A stretch of 64,000 nt of DNA. Source: WLND01 sp040398845. Its GTDB lineage: Bacteria > Actinomycetota > Actinomycetes > S36-B12. Below the pieces are notes generated by a model. That model was not told the DNA's origin. It did no database searches and worked only from the letters and a program-made list of their open reading frames with translations. Of this stretch, positions 17,433-25,685 are shown piece by piece (positions within the stretch are counted from its first letter, which is position 1; each line of letters opens with the position of its first letter). Location of the stretch: NCBI GenBank assembly GCA_040398845.1, contig JBBATH010000001.1, forward strand, positions 310,001-374,000, read 5' to 3'. Both the position numbers and the translations under genes were made by a program.

Positions 17433-17881
17433 CCTACACGCAGCTCGGTGTTCTTGCGGTAATCCTCGTCGTCATGTTCGACCTGTGGGCGGCCCGGACC
17501 AGGCTCGTCACCCGTCGGCTGTTCTGGGTGGCGTACGCGATCATCGTGTTCTTCCAGCTCATCACGAATGGGATGTTCACCGGCTTCGGCATCGTGCGGT
17601 ATTCAGGGGATGCCATCATCGGCGAGTCCTCACCCGCGGCCGGCCCCCCGGCATTCATCGGTGATGGCCGGCTCGCCTTCGCACCCGTCGAGGACCTGCT
17701 GTTCGGGTTCGCCCTCGTCCTGCTCTCGCTCTGCTGCTGGATCTGGCTCGGGTGCCGCGGCCTCCAGCGCACCCCGCTCGCAGGCCCACCAATCTGGCGC
17801 AGAACAACACCACCCCCCTCGCCGTTTGCCCCATTTGATGGGACAAACGGCAAAATTCCGCCGGATTCCAACAATATTTGA
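17429..17881 (+). CDS. crtYd: Lycopene cyclase subunit, CrtYd type, with extended C-terminus
   Basis: 150 residues from GTG 17429. Three membrane segments and the family block GDGRLAFAPVEDLLFGFALVLLSLCCWIWL identify the partner of CrtYc. The conserved protein would end near residue 115; the remaining 35 residues (PPSPFAPFDGTNGKIPPDSNN) are low-complexity and encoded by a hairpin-forming intergenic repeat, so the original stop seems lost or replaced. Convergent with crtB. Confidence 0.85.
   Translation: MTYTQLGVLAVILVVMFDLWAARTRLVTRRLFWVAYAIIVFFQLITNGMFTGFGIVRYSGDAIIGESSPAAGPPAFIGDGRLAFAPVEDLLFGFALVLLSLCCWIWLGCRGLQRTPLAGPPIWRRTTPPPSPFAPFDGTNGKIPPDSNNI
17821..17851. terminator. Hairpin between crtYd and crtB
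   Basis: GCCGTTTGCCCC (17821-17832) and GGGACAAACGGC (17840-17851) form a 12-bp stem with one mismatch and a 7-nt loop. It lies between two convergent genes and inside the crtYd tail, so it probably terminates transcription in both directions. The preceding CCCCCTCGCCGTTT is also found at the start of the repeat near 29500. Confidence 0.5.
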
Positions 17882-17949
17882 CCGTTGGTCCCAGAATACG
17901 GATGAAATGACGGGGGAGGACGGGGTGGCCGCAGCGGTGTCTGGTTGGG

Positions 17950-18900
17950 CTACCCAACGGGATGAAGGCCCTTGACCTGCCCTGGTCCATAGCGGCGCCT
18001 AGCCCGCCTCGCTCGCGCCCACGCCGGCAGTGCAACCTGCAGGCGGCGCCGGATCGGCACGCTGGCCCGCTTCGTGAATACCTCGTAGTCGATGCGTTCA
18101 ACCTCGTCGACGATGCCACAGTAGAGGACCCGTGCGGCCTCGATGCAGTCACGTGATGAAGGGTGGAGAAGCTCGATGCCTCCTTGTGACTGTTCCTCGA
18201 GCTCCCGTACGCGGGCTATTTGAAAGCGAAGGGCGTCCTTTACCGCTGGTGTGGCCACCCGAGTTTCGAGATCCGCGCGCGTGACGCCGAATGCCGCCAA
18301 CTCGTCGAGCGGGAGGTAAACCCGTCCGCGATCGAGATCCTCGCCGACGTCGCGCACGAAATTCGCGAGCTGAAACGCGACGCCGAGGTCCTTTGCGCGC
18401 TCGAATGCCTCCGGGGCCGTCGGCTCAAGGATCGGGATCATCTGTAGGCCGATGACGGCAGCCGATCCGTAGACGTACTCGTACAGCGCCGGATAGTTGG
18501 CGTACTCGGTGACCGTGAGGTCCATCCGCATCGAGTGGAGGAATGCGGTGAAGTAGTCGACCGGAATGTCCCACCGCATGACCGTGTCAACGACGGCCCT
18601 GCAGACATCGTCCTCGGAATGGCCGCGGGCTAGGTCGTCGAGGAACTGCTGGCCCCACCCGACAAGCCACTCACTCTTTTCGGCATCGGTAAGTGTTGAA
18701 CTCAGGTCATCGACGATCTCGTCGGCGTAGCGCGCGAAGCCGTACAGAGCATGGACGTATGGTCGCTTTCCTGAAGGCAGGAGCAACGTGGCGAGGTAAT
18801 AGGTCTTGCCGTGCGCGGCATTGAGCTGCCTGCATCGCTCGTAGGACGCTCTCAGGAGGGGATCATGGATATCGGCTGCGTCGAGGTCTCGTGAGCTCAC
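17950..18900 (-). CDS. crtB: Phytoene synthase
   Basis: 316 residues with both Asp-rich prenyl diphosphate motifs of squalene/phytoene synthases: DEIVDD near residue 61 and DVGEDLDRGRVYLP near 183, plus FARYADEIV and QLANFVRD context. It joins two geranylgeranyl diphosphates to phytoene, the committed carotenoid step. GTG 18900 overlaps the mannosyltransferase stop as GTGA, placing it third in the crtI-mannosyltransferase-crtB run downstream of crtE. Confidence 0.93.
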   Translation of the reverse strand: MSSRDLDAADIHDPLLRASYERCRQLNAAHGKTYYLATLLLPSGKRPYVHALYGFARYADEIVDDLSSTLTDAEKSEWLVGWGQQFLDDLARGHSEDDVCRAVVDTVMRWDIPVDYFTAFLHSMRMDLTVTEYANYPALYEYVYGSAAVIGLQMIPILEPTAPEAFERAKDLGVAFQLANFVRDVGEDLDRGRVYLPLDELAAFGVTRADLETRVATPAVKDALRFQIARVRELEEQSQGGIELLHPSSRDCIEAARVLYCGIVDEVERIDYEVFTKRASVPIRRRLQVALPAWARARRARRRYGPGQVKGLHPVG

Positions 18901-20396
18901 TGGCGCATCCTCCCATCTGCCATGTCGTTGGTCGGCGCACCGAGGAGAAGGCGTCGTTCGCGTGGGCTTGCGAGCGCGACGAGCGCCACGATCGCAACGG
19001 CGATCATGAAGGTTATCCCGTCTGTGATGTCGAGGAAGTTGTCAGAGGTGGTACTGCTTTCCACCATGCCATGCACGGTGAAGGCGGCCGTGATGAGGAC
19101 GGCCACCTGCATTCCCCGATGGGCCAGGCCACTCACGGCAAAGAGCGGTAGTGCCCAGAGCAGGTACCACGGCTGGATGACCGGACCGAGGACGACGAGG
19201 GCGCCGATTGCGAGTGCGGCGCCGCGCACGGGGCTGCGCCCGGATGGCCGCAGGATGAGTATGGCGATGATGACGAGGGCCGCGGCACTGCCGATCACCC
19301 GGACAATGAAGACGGCCGGTGCGCCGTCGGCCGTGACTCCGATGGCGGTGGTGAGGTAACCGATGATCTGACCGATGGCAGTCGTCGGGGAGAGCCAGGT
19401 GAGCACGCCCGAGGGTGTGCCAAACGTCGCAGACAGCACTCCGTATCCGGAATCGACCGCGAGAAACAAGGATGCCGTGGTGAGAACAAAGACGAGTGCT
19501 GCGAGGAGCCACGCCCGAATCCGATTTGGCCACGAGGCCCCTGACCCCGCCCAAAGCAGCCCGATGAATGGCAGTGCGACGACGGCGATGGGCTTCACGG
19601 CGAAGGCGATGCTGACGAAGGCTGCGCCCCAGACGCATCGGCAACTGGCTGCGAGCCAGAACGCAGCCACGATCAGCCCGACCATGATGGAGTCGTTATG
19701 GGCACCGGAAACGAAGTGCATGATCACCAGCGGGTTGAGGACAGCGAGCCAGGTGGCGCGCACCGGATCGACGCCGTGGACAGCGGCGAGTTTCGGGACA
19801 AACACCACAAGGAGGACAACGCCCGCGAGTGACGCGACCCGCAGGAGCAATGCAGCGAAGTAAGCGTTCGGATGGGCGAAGGACGCCACCGCGCGCTCGA
19901 TCGCAAGAAAGGCCGGACCGTAGGGGGTAGGCGACTCGGCCCACATCGGGTCCGCGCCGTCCTGGAACCAGCCCGGGATGCTCCCCACCCCCATGGTTGT
20001 CGGATCTGATCCGGCGTCGAGGAGCCTGCCCTGCACGTAGTAGGAGTAGACGTCGCGGCTGAACATCGGCGGCGCGAGGAGGAGGGGCACGGACCAGATG
20101 CCCATGATCCAAGTGAGCGAGCGCAGCGATGGTCGTCGCTCCTCTAGGAGGTCGGCCCCGAGTACCAGCCATGCCTGGAGCAATACCGCGAGGCCGAGGA
20201 AGACGAACCCGCGAGCGACGAGCGAGCCGCCGGCCGAGCCGCGCAGCACATCGACGAGCGGATTGGCGAGGAGATTGGTCTCAAGCGGCAGCCAGCCAAC
20301 GCCGAGGGCGCCGATGGCAAGCAAGCTGGTTCCCGCAAACCCCGGCAGGCCATGGCGCATGATCGCGTTGCGACCTGATCCCCCCGGTGTGGTCAC
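18897..20396 (-). CDS. Polyprenol-phosphomannose-dependent alpha-1,6-mannosyltransferase, MptA/MptB family
   Basis: 499 residues from GTG 20396, about a dozen hydrophobic segments. The loop SRDVYSYYVQGRLLDAGSDP and PTPYGPAFLAIERAV near the N-terminal third, GAHNDSIMVGLIVAAFW and the C-terminal QPWYLLWALPL match GT87/GT-C enzymes that extend mannan of lipomannan-like glycolipids on the outer membrane face. GTG 20396 overlaps the crtI stop (GTGA), and its own stop overlaps crtB, so it is embedded in a carotenoid operon. In mycobacteria mptA sits next to idsA2, so the gene is probably the ancestral resident and the crt genes the arrivals. Confidence 0.82.
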   Translation of the reverse strand: MTTPGGSGRNAIMRHGLPGFAGTSLLAIGALGVGWLPLETNLLANPLVDVLRGSAGGSLVARGFVFLGLAVLLQAWLVLGADLLEERRPSLRSLTWIMGIWSVPLLLAPPMFSRDVYSYYVQGRLLDAGSDPTTMGVGSIPGWFQDGADPMWAESPTPYGPAFLAIERAVASFAHPNAYFAALLLRVASLAGVVLLVVFVPKLAAVHGVDPVRATWLAVLNPLVIMHFVSGAHNDSIMVGLIVAAFWLAASCRCVWGAAFVSIAFAVKPIAVVALPFIGLLWAGSGASWPNRIRAWLLAALVFVLTTASLFLAVDSGYGVLSATFGTPSGVLTWLSPTTAIGQIIGYLTTAIGVTADGAPAVFIVRVIGSAAALVIIAILILRPSGRSPVRGAALAIGALVVLGPVIQPWYLLWALPLFAVSGLAHRGMQVAVLITAAFTVHGMVESSTTSDNFLDITDGITFMIAVAIVALVALASPRERRLLLGAPTNDMADGRMRQ

Positions 20397-21952
20397 CTGC
20401 GAGCGCGTGAGGCGTACCGCGGGTCCTTGCCGAGAATCCGCTCCGCAGCGAGGCGTCCGGAGATGAGGACCATCGGCACTCCAACTCCGGGCTGGGTGCC
20501 GGAACCGGCGAAGACGACGTTCTCGCCCCACATGTTCCCTGGTCGAAATGGGCCGGTCTGCATGAATGAATGTGCGGACGCGAACGGGGCCCCGCGTTCC
20601 ATCCCTCGCTCCTGCCAGTCGAGGGGCGTTGTGACGTCCTCGACCTCGATTGCATCTCCGAACCCGATATAGCCGCGCTCCTCGAGGACTCGCACGACCT
20701 CGTCGCGATATCGAGGACCCTCCGTTCGCCAGTCGATGTCGGCGTCGAGATTCGGCGTGGGAAACAGGACGTAGTAGATCTCCTTGCCATCGGGGGCAAG
20801 GCTGGGATCCGACTGCGATGGGTTCGTGACGAGCAGGCTGGGATCGCTCATGAGTTGGCGCTTGTCAATGAGATCCTCGAAAACGCCCCGCCAGCTTCGT
20901 CCGAAATGGATGTTGTGATGGGCGATCTTTGAGTAGGACGCCGATGACCCTGCGAGGAGCACGAAGCAGGAAGGCGAGTAGTTCAGCCGCTTGAGTGAGA
21001 GGGGCTCGCGCCCGAGGAGATCTCGGTAGGCGACGGGCAAATCGGGATTGAGCACAACGGTGTCGCATGCGATGCGCTCACCAGTCGAGGTGATGACGGC
21101 GACGGCCCGTGACCCGACCGTCTCGACCTTCGTGACGGTGGTGTCGTAGCGGAAGGTAACACCGTGCTTCTGCGCGGCAGCGGCCATCGCGGTGGGCAGG
21201 GCATGCATCCCACCCTTGGGGAAGAAGACGCCGGCAACCGAGTCCATGTAGGCGATGACCGCGTAGATCGCGAGGGCGTCGTACGGCGACAGCCCCGCGT
21301 ACATTGCCTGGAATGAATAGATCCGCTCGGTGCGAGGGTCGGTCATGTACTCGCGAACCTTCGGTGCGAGCTTTCGGAACCCGCCAATCGAGATCAGCTT
21401 CGCGAGATCAGGGGTCACGAGATTGAACGGTGAGTCGATATTGCGGTCGATGAAGTCCTTCATCTCGTAGCGGTACAACTCGGAGACGAAGTCGACGTAG
21501 CGGCGGTAGCCGGCGGCCTCGTCCGGGCCGATGACCTCGCGAATCTCCTCGGTCATTTCATTGACGTCGGCGTGAACATTCAGGACCGAGCCGTCGGGGT
21601 AGAACGCACGGTAGAGAGGCGCAACCGGCTCGAGGGTCAGCCAGTCCTCCATGGTCTCACCGAGCGCGTCGAAGCAATCGGCGATGAGATCGGGCATGGT
21701 GAGAACGCTCGGGCCGGTGTCGAATTGGTAGGTGCCGTCAGCCGACGGGATGTTCAGTCGCCCGGCGCGTCCGCCCGGGATCGACTCACGCTCAAGGACC
21801 GTGACCGTTCGGCCTGCTCCCGCGAGACGCATTGCGGCTGAGAGTCCAGCGAGGCCGGCGCCGACGACCACGACGTGCTCGGTCGGTCCGGTGACGGTCC
21901 TCATCCGGCTGCCCGGTAGCCATCTGGTGATGTCGGTCGCGCGCAGGCTCAT
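20393..21952 (-). CDS. crtI: Phytoene desaturase
   Basis: 519 residues. N-terminal FAD motif VVVVGAGLAGLSAAMRLAGAGRTVTVLERE, CrtI-type FDTGPSVLTMP, FPKGGMHALPTAM and the C-terminal FAD segment VVFAGSGTQPGVGVPMVLISGRLAAERIL. It introduces the double bonds converting phytoene to lycopene. ATG 21952 is chosen because AAAGGAG lies about six bases upstream; in-frame ATG 21994 and 21904 lack this. Downstream of crtE by about 60 bp and overlapping the mannosyltransferase. Confidence 0.92.
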   Translation of the reverse strand: MSLRATDITRWLPGSRMRTVTGPTEHVVVVGAGLAGLSAAMRLAGAGRTVTVLERESIPGGRAGRLNIPSADGTYQFDTGPSVLTMPDLIADCFDALGETMEDWLTLEPVAPLYRAFYPDGSVLNVHADVNEMTEEIREVIGPDEAAGYRRYVDFVSELYRYEMKDFIDRNIDSPFNLVTPDLAKLISIGGFRKLAPKVREYMTDPRTERIYSFQAMYAGLSPYDALAIYAVIAYMDSVAGVFFPKGGMHALPTAMAAAAQKHGVTFRYDTTVTKVETVGSRAVAVITSTGERIACDTVVLNPDLPVAYRDLLGREPLSLKRLNYSPSCFVLLAGSSASYSKIAHHNIHFGRSWRGVFEDLIDKRQLMSDPSLLVTNPSQSDPSLAPDGKEIYYVLFPTPNLDADIDWRTEGPRYRDEVVRVLEERGYIGFGDAIEVEDVTTPLDWQERGMERGAPFASAHSFMQTGPFRPGNMWGENVVFAGSGTQPGVGVPMVLISGRLAAERILGKDPRYASRARR

Positions 21953-22012
21953 GCGTACTCCTTTATTGGTGACGAAATTTCGGGTGAGTGACATAAGGCG
22001 AGGCAGAGCCGA

Positions 22013-23095
22013 TCAGACGCTTCGACTCGTCGCTGCGTGAGCGAGGTCGGTGAGAAATCGCTGCGCGACCGACTCGATGAGGGGGCTGGCGGCCGCGGCG
22101 AGAGCATCGTTGAGTCGAGTCTGGATCTGCTGCTCGACGAACGCAAGCGCGCCGGTGTCGCAGATGACGCTCCTCAGTGCCTCGAGGCCGGCGGCGTCAA
22201 GGTAGGGGTCGCCGAGCTGGGTTCGGACGACGGTGGCCTGGGTCTTGGTCGCCCGATCTAGGGCAGTCGCGATGAGGACGGTGCGTTTGCCCTCGCGAAG
22301 GTCGTCGCCTGCGGGCTTGCCGGTCTCCTTCGGGTCTCCGAAAACGCCCAGGACATCGTCACGCATCTGGAATGCCTCACCGAGAGGGAGCCCATAGGCG
22401 GTGTAGGCGTCGGTGAGTTCCGGGCTCGCACCTGCGAGCGCCGCGCCGATGTGCAGCGGACGCTCGATCGTGTACTTCGCTGACTTGTACTGGACGACGC
22501 GCAGGGCCCGATCGATCGATCCACCGCCCCGTGCCTGCTCGAGAAGGTCGAGGTACTGCCCAGCCATGAGTTCGGTTCGCATCTCGTCGTAGACAACCTT
22601 CGCCCGGCGGAGCGCATCGGCCGGCATCCCCGAGGTAAGAAGGGCCTGATCGGCCCACGACAGGCACAGGTCCCCTAGAAGAATTGCGGCACCGACACCG
22701 AAGGTATCGGGGGTCCCGAGCCACTCGGATTCACGATGCAGGCTGGCAAAACGATGATGAACTGCGGGGCGCCCGCGCCGAGTAGCGGAGCCATCCATGA
22801 CGTCGTCGTGGATGAGGGCGCAGGCTTGGAGAAACTCTAGGGACGACGCCGCGCGAATCGCGGCCTCGTCGAGCGCAGGGTCGTTGGCATCGCCGCCTGC
22901 ACCCCGCCAGCCCCAGTAGCAGAAGGCTGGACGCAGTCGCTTGCCCCCGGATAGGAACTCGTCGAGGGCTTCGCTGAGCGGGACGAGATCCACGCTGATG
23001 CAGGTGAGGAGACGTTCCTCCGCCATGAGGACGGCGGCGATGACAGACTGGACCCGGGAACGAAACTCCGCTGAGTCGAGGCCCGATTCTGACAC
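22013..23095 (-). CDS. crtE: Geranylgeranyl diphosphate synthase (polyprenyl synthetase)
   Basis: 360 residues with the first Asp-rich motif HDDVMDGSATRRGRP near residue 96, the second MRDDVLGVFGD near 236, and GGKRLRP. It elongates isoprenoid diphosphates to the C20 precursor of phytoene. GTG 23095 follows a leaderless -10. Its position divergent from metF matches Streptomyces and the mycobacterial idsA2 gene, suggesting that the resident prenyl synthase became the crtE of this operon. Confidence 0.9.
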   Translation of the reverse strand: MSESGLDSAEFRSRVQSVIAAVLMAEERLLTCISVDLVPLSEALDEFLSGGKRLRPAFCYWGWRGAGGDANDPALDEAAIRAASSLEFLQACALIHDDVMDGSATRRGRPAVHHRFASLHRESEWLGTPDTFGVGAAILLGDLCLSWADQALLTSGMPADALRRAKVVYDEMRTELMAGQYLDLLEQARGGGSIDRALRVVQYKSAKYTIERPLHIGAALAGASPELTDAYTAYGLPLGEAFQMRDDVLGVFGDPKETGKPAGDDLREGKRTVLIATALDRATKTQATVVRTQLGDPYLDAAGLEALRSVICDTGALAFVEQQIQTRLNDALAAAASPLIESVAQRFLTDLAHAATSRSV

Positions 23096-23159
23096 GCCAC
23101 AGAGCCTACGCGTATTCGAGCCTGCTGGCCTCCCGTCCTTGCACGACTACGATTCAGTC
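23096..23159. promoter_or_regulatory. Divergent crtE/metF promoter region with two leaderless -10 elements
   Basis: For crtE the minus strand carries TAGGCT (23108-23103), 7 nt before GTG 23095. For metF the plus strand carries TACGAT (23148-23153), 6 nt before ATG 23160. Neither gene has a Shine-Dalgarno sequence. The whole divergent spacer is 64 bp. Confidence 0.55.
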
Positions 23160-24086
23160 ATGCGGAAACCGGGGACATTCGTCGGCGGCCACGCGAGTGC
23201 TGCTACCGGCCCTTCGCTGGGCGAGGTGCTCGCACGCGGCGAACGATCCTTCTCCTTCGAGCTGTTTCCGCCGAAGACCGATGACGGCGAGCGTGCGCTC
23301 TGGCAGACCATCCGGGATCTCGAGGTTCTCAACCCCACCCTCATTTCGGTCACCTACGGGGCCGGAGGATCCACGCGCGATCGAACCGTTCGTATCGCCG
23401 CGGGCATTGCTGCAGAGCCGGCGCTCACGGCGCTCGCGCACCTGACGTGCGTGGGCGCGAGCCGAGATGAGGTGCGTTCGGTCATCGATGAGTTCGCAGC
23501 CGCGGGGGTTCGTGCCATCCTTGCGCTGCGCGGGGATCCGCCGGGTGGTCCGGGCACGCCTTGGTCCCAGCATCCCGACGGGCTCGCGCATGCCGATGAG
23601 CTCGTCGAATTCATCGCATCGGTGGGCGGGTTCAGCGTGGGCGTCGCCGCATTCCCCGAGGGTCATCCCGAATCACCCGATCTTGACGCGGACGCATTGG
23701 TGCTGGCCCGTAAACAGGATGCCGGAGCAGACTTCGCGATCACCCAGTTCTTCTTCGAGGCTCGCGACTATGAGCGGCTCGTGAGCGATGCGCGTCGCCA
23801 CGGCTGTTCGATGCCGATCCTCCCCGGCCTGTTGCCCGTGACGAATGTCGCACAGATCGAGCGCTTCGCCGCGCTGTCAGGTGCAGCCTTCCCCTCGGAG
23901 CTTGCCGCCCGGTTCGCCCTTGTCAAGGACGATCCGGACGCTGTCCAGGCCCTCGGCGTGGAGGTCGCGGCGGAGCTCGCGCAGGAGCTCCTTGACCTCG
24001 GGGCTCCCGGCTTGCACTTCTATACGCTCAATCGTTCGACCTCGACGCGTGAGGTGTACGAGGCCCTCGGCCTCGGCTCGGGCTAA
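23160..24086 (+). CDS. metF: Methylenetetrahydrofolate reductase
   Basis: 308 residues. FSFELFPPKTDDGE at the N-terminus, SVTYGAGGSTRDRT, LALRGDPPGG, DFAITQFFFE and PGLHFYTLNRS are the conserved MetF blocks. It reduces 5,10-methylene-THF to 5-methyl-THF using FAD for methionine synthesis. ATG 23160 directly follows a leaderless -10; the open frame upstream (to 22941) overlaps crtE and is discarded. The cation antiporter gene follows after 6 bp. Confidence 0.93.
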   Translation: MRKPGTFVGGHASAATGPSLGEVLARGERSFSFELFPPKTDDGERALWQTIRDLEVLNPTLISVTYGAGGSTRDRTVRIAAGIAAEPALTALAHLTCVGASRDEVRSVIDEFAAAGVRAILALRGDPPGGPGTPWSQHPDGLAHADELVEFIASVGGFSVGVAAFPEGHPESPDLDADALVLARKQDAGADFAITQFFFEARDYERLVSDARRHGCSMPILPGLLPVTNVAQIERFAALSGAAFPSELAARFALVKDDPDAVQALGVEVAAELAQELLDLGAPGLHFYTLNRSTSTREVYEALGLGSG

Positions 24087-24092
24087 CGGCGC

Positions 24093-25649
24093 ATGTCGCT
24101 GGAAAGCCTCACACCGGCGCTCCTCATCGGCTCGACGATCGTCCTCGTGTCGATCCTCGGGGTCCGGCTCGCCGGGCGGCTCGGCGTGCCCGGACTCCTG
24201 CTGTACCTCCTCCTCGGCCTTGGCGTCGCCTTCCCCGATATCCGGGTGAGTGACGCCGGACTGGCGACCGTTCTCGGCTACTCGGCCCTCGCACTCATCC
24301 TCGCCCACGGCGGCCTCACGACACGGGCATCCCAGTTGCGCCCGGTGCTCGGGCCGGCGATCGTGCTCGCCTCCATTGGCGTCATCGTGAGCATCGCGGT
24401 CGTTGCCCTCCCGCTCGCCTTGATTGCCGGGCTTGAATTCCAGCTTGCAGTGCTCCTCGGCGCCGTGCTCGCGGCAACGGATGCGGCCGCTGTCTTCACC
24501 GTCATGCGCGGTTTGCAGGTCTCGCCCAGGTTGCGATCCCTGCTCGAGGCGGAGGCGGGATTCAACGACGCACCGGTGGTCGTGCTCGTGAGCATCGTGG
24601 CGAGCGGCCAGTTCGGCACCGCTCCGTGGTGGCAGGTGGCCGGGCTGATCGCAGCCGAAATCGTCGGTGGTGTGGTCGTCGGCGTCACCGTGGGGTTCAT
24701 GGCTAGATGGCTGCTGCCTCGGCTGGCACTGCCGGCGGTCGGCCTCTACCCGATTGCGGCCTTGGCGCTGCTCATCGGTGCCTACGCCCTGGCGGACGTG
24801 TTGCACGTGTCCGGCTTCATGGCGGTGTACCTGTCAGGCGTGCTTATCGGCTCGGCGCAGAGGCTGCCGCACCGCCGTTCCATCATGGGGTTCGCCGACG
24901 GCCTGGCGTGGGTAGCCGAGATCGGCCTGTTCGTCATGCTCGGGCTGTTCGCGGATGTTTCGAGGTTGCCGCAGGCGCTGGGTGTCGCAGCGATTGCCGG
25001 CGTGACCCTCGTGGTCCTTGCCCGACCCCTCGCGGCGCTGGTGTCATTGGCGCCCTTCAGGTGGGCATGGCAGGAGATCGCCTTCGCCGGCTCGGCCGGT
25101 CTTCGAGGTGCGGTTCCGATCGTGTTTGCGACCATCCCGCTCGGGCTGGGTTTGACTGGGTCTGAGCTGGTATTCGACGCGACGCTCATCATCGTGCTGG
25201 TCCTGCTCCTCGTCCAGACGCCCCTCCTTCCGCTACTGGCACGGCGCCTGGGCCCGGACACCGCGACCGGCGTTAGGGAGCTTGAGTTGGAGAGCGCGCC
25301 GCTCGATGGCATGAGCGCCCTCGTGCTCGGCGTCGATGTTCCGAAGGGGTCTGGACTCGTCGGTACCTTCGTGAGCGAGCTGGGGCTACCCCGTGGGTCG
25401 GTGGTGTCGTTGATCGTCCGTGGCCGGGAGGCGCAGGCGGTCGACGAGCACTCGCGGATCCGGGCTGGCGACCAGCTCGTGATCGTCGCGACGCAGGAGG
25501 GCCGCGATGCGACCGAGGAACGCTTGCGGGCAGTCGGGCGCGATGGCCGCCTCGCTTCGTGGCGCAGTCCGAGACCGCTCGATCCCAAAACCATCAGGCG
25601 CCCAACCACTACGCATCTCACCCGGAATCCGGGCAGGATGAACGATTAA
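24093..25649 (+). CDS. CPA1-type Na+(K+)/H+ antiporter with C-terminal TrkA-C domain
   Basis: 518 residues: about 12 membrane segments, transport-site motif ATDAAAVFTVMRGL near residue 127 and EAGFNDAPVVVLV near 152, then a soluble TrkA-C domain around 400-490 (PKGSGLVGTFVSELGLPRGSVVSLIVRG). This is the NhaP2/CvrA layout, exchanging K+ or Na+ for protons. Follows metF without a ribosome-binding site. The last 15 residues (THLTRNPGRMND) are encoded by the left arm of an intergenic palindromic repeat, so the C-terminus has been rewritten by that element. Confidence 0.88.
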   Translation: MSLESLTPALLIGSTIVLVSILGVRLAGRLGVPGLLLYLLLGLGVAFPDIRVSDAGLATVLGYSALALILAHGGLTTRASQLRPVLGPAIVLASIGVIVSIAVVALPLALIAGLEFQLAVLLGAVLAATDAAAVFTVMRGLQVSPRLRSLLEAEAGFNDAPVVVLVSIVASGQFGTAPWWQVAGLIAAEIVGGVVVGVTVGFMARWLLPRLALPAVGLYPIAALALLIGAYALADVLHVSGFMAVYLSGVLIGSAQRLPHRRSIMGFADGLAWVAEIGLFVMLGLFADVSRLPQALGVAAIAGVTLVVLARPLAALVSLAPFRWAWQEIAFAGSAGLRGAVPIVFATIPLGLGLTGSELVFDATLIIVLVLLLVQTPLLPLLARRLGPDTATGVRELELESAPLDGMSALVLGVDVPKGSGLVGTFVSELGLPRGSVVSLIVRGREAQAVDEHSRIRAGDQLVIVATQEGRDATEERLRAVGRDGRLASWRSPRPLDPKTIRRPTTTHLTRNPGRMND

Positions 25650-25685
25650 CCAGGGTCTGGGGGCGTATTCGTTCATCCTGTCCGG
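25621..25685. repeat. Palindromic intergenic repeat, copy A
   Basis: CCCGGAATCCGGG (25621-25633) is a small palindrome, overlapped by GGGCAGGATGAACGATT (25631-25647), which pairs with ATTCGTTCATCCTGTCC (25667-25683) with two mismatches around a 19-nt loop. It spans the end of the antiporter gene and the end of the convergent crtI-like gene and may act as a bidirectional terminator. Shares the GGATGAACGA/TTCGTTCATCC arms with the copy near 29510. Confidence 0.7.

Noticed and set aside
18891..18900. GTGAGCTCAC palindrome at the crtB start as an operator
   Set aside because: It is the coding overlap of two genes within an operon, and short palindromes are expected by chance in this composition.
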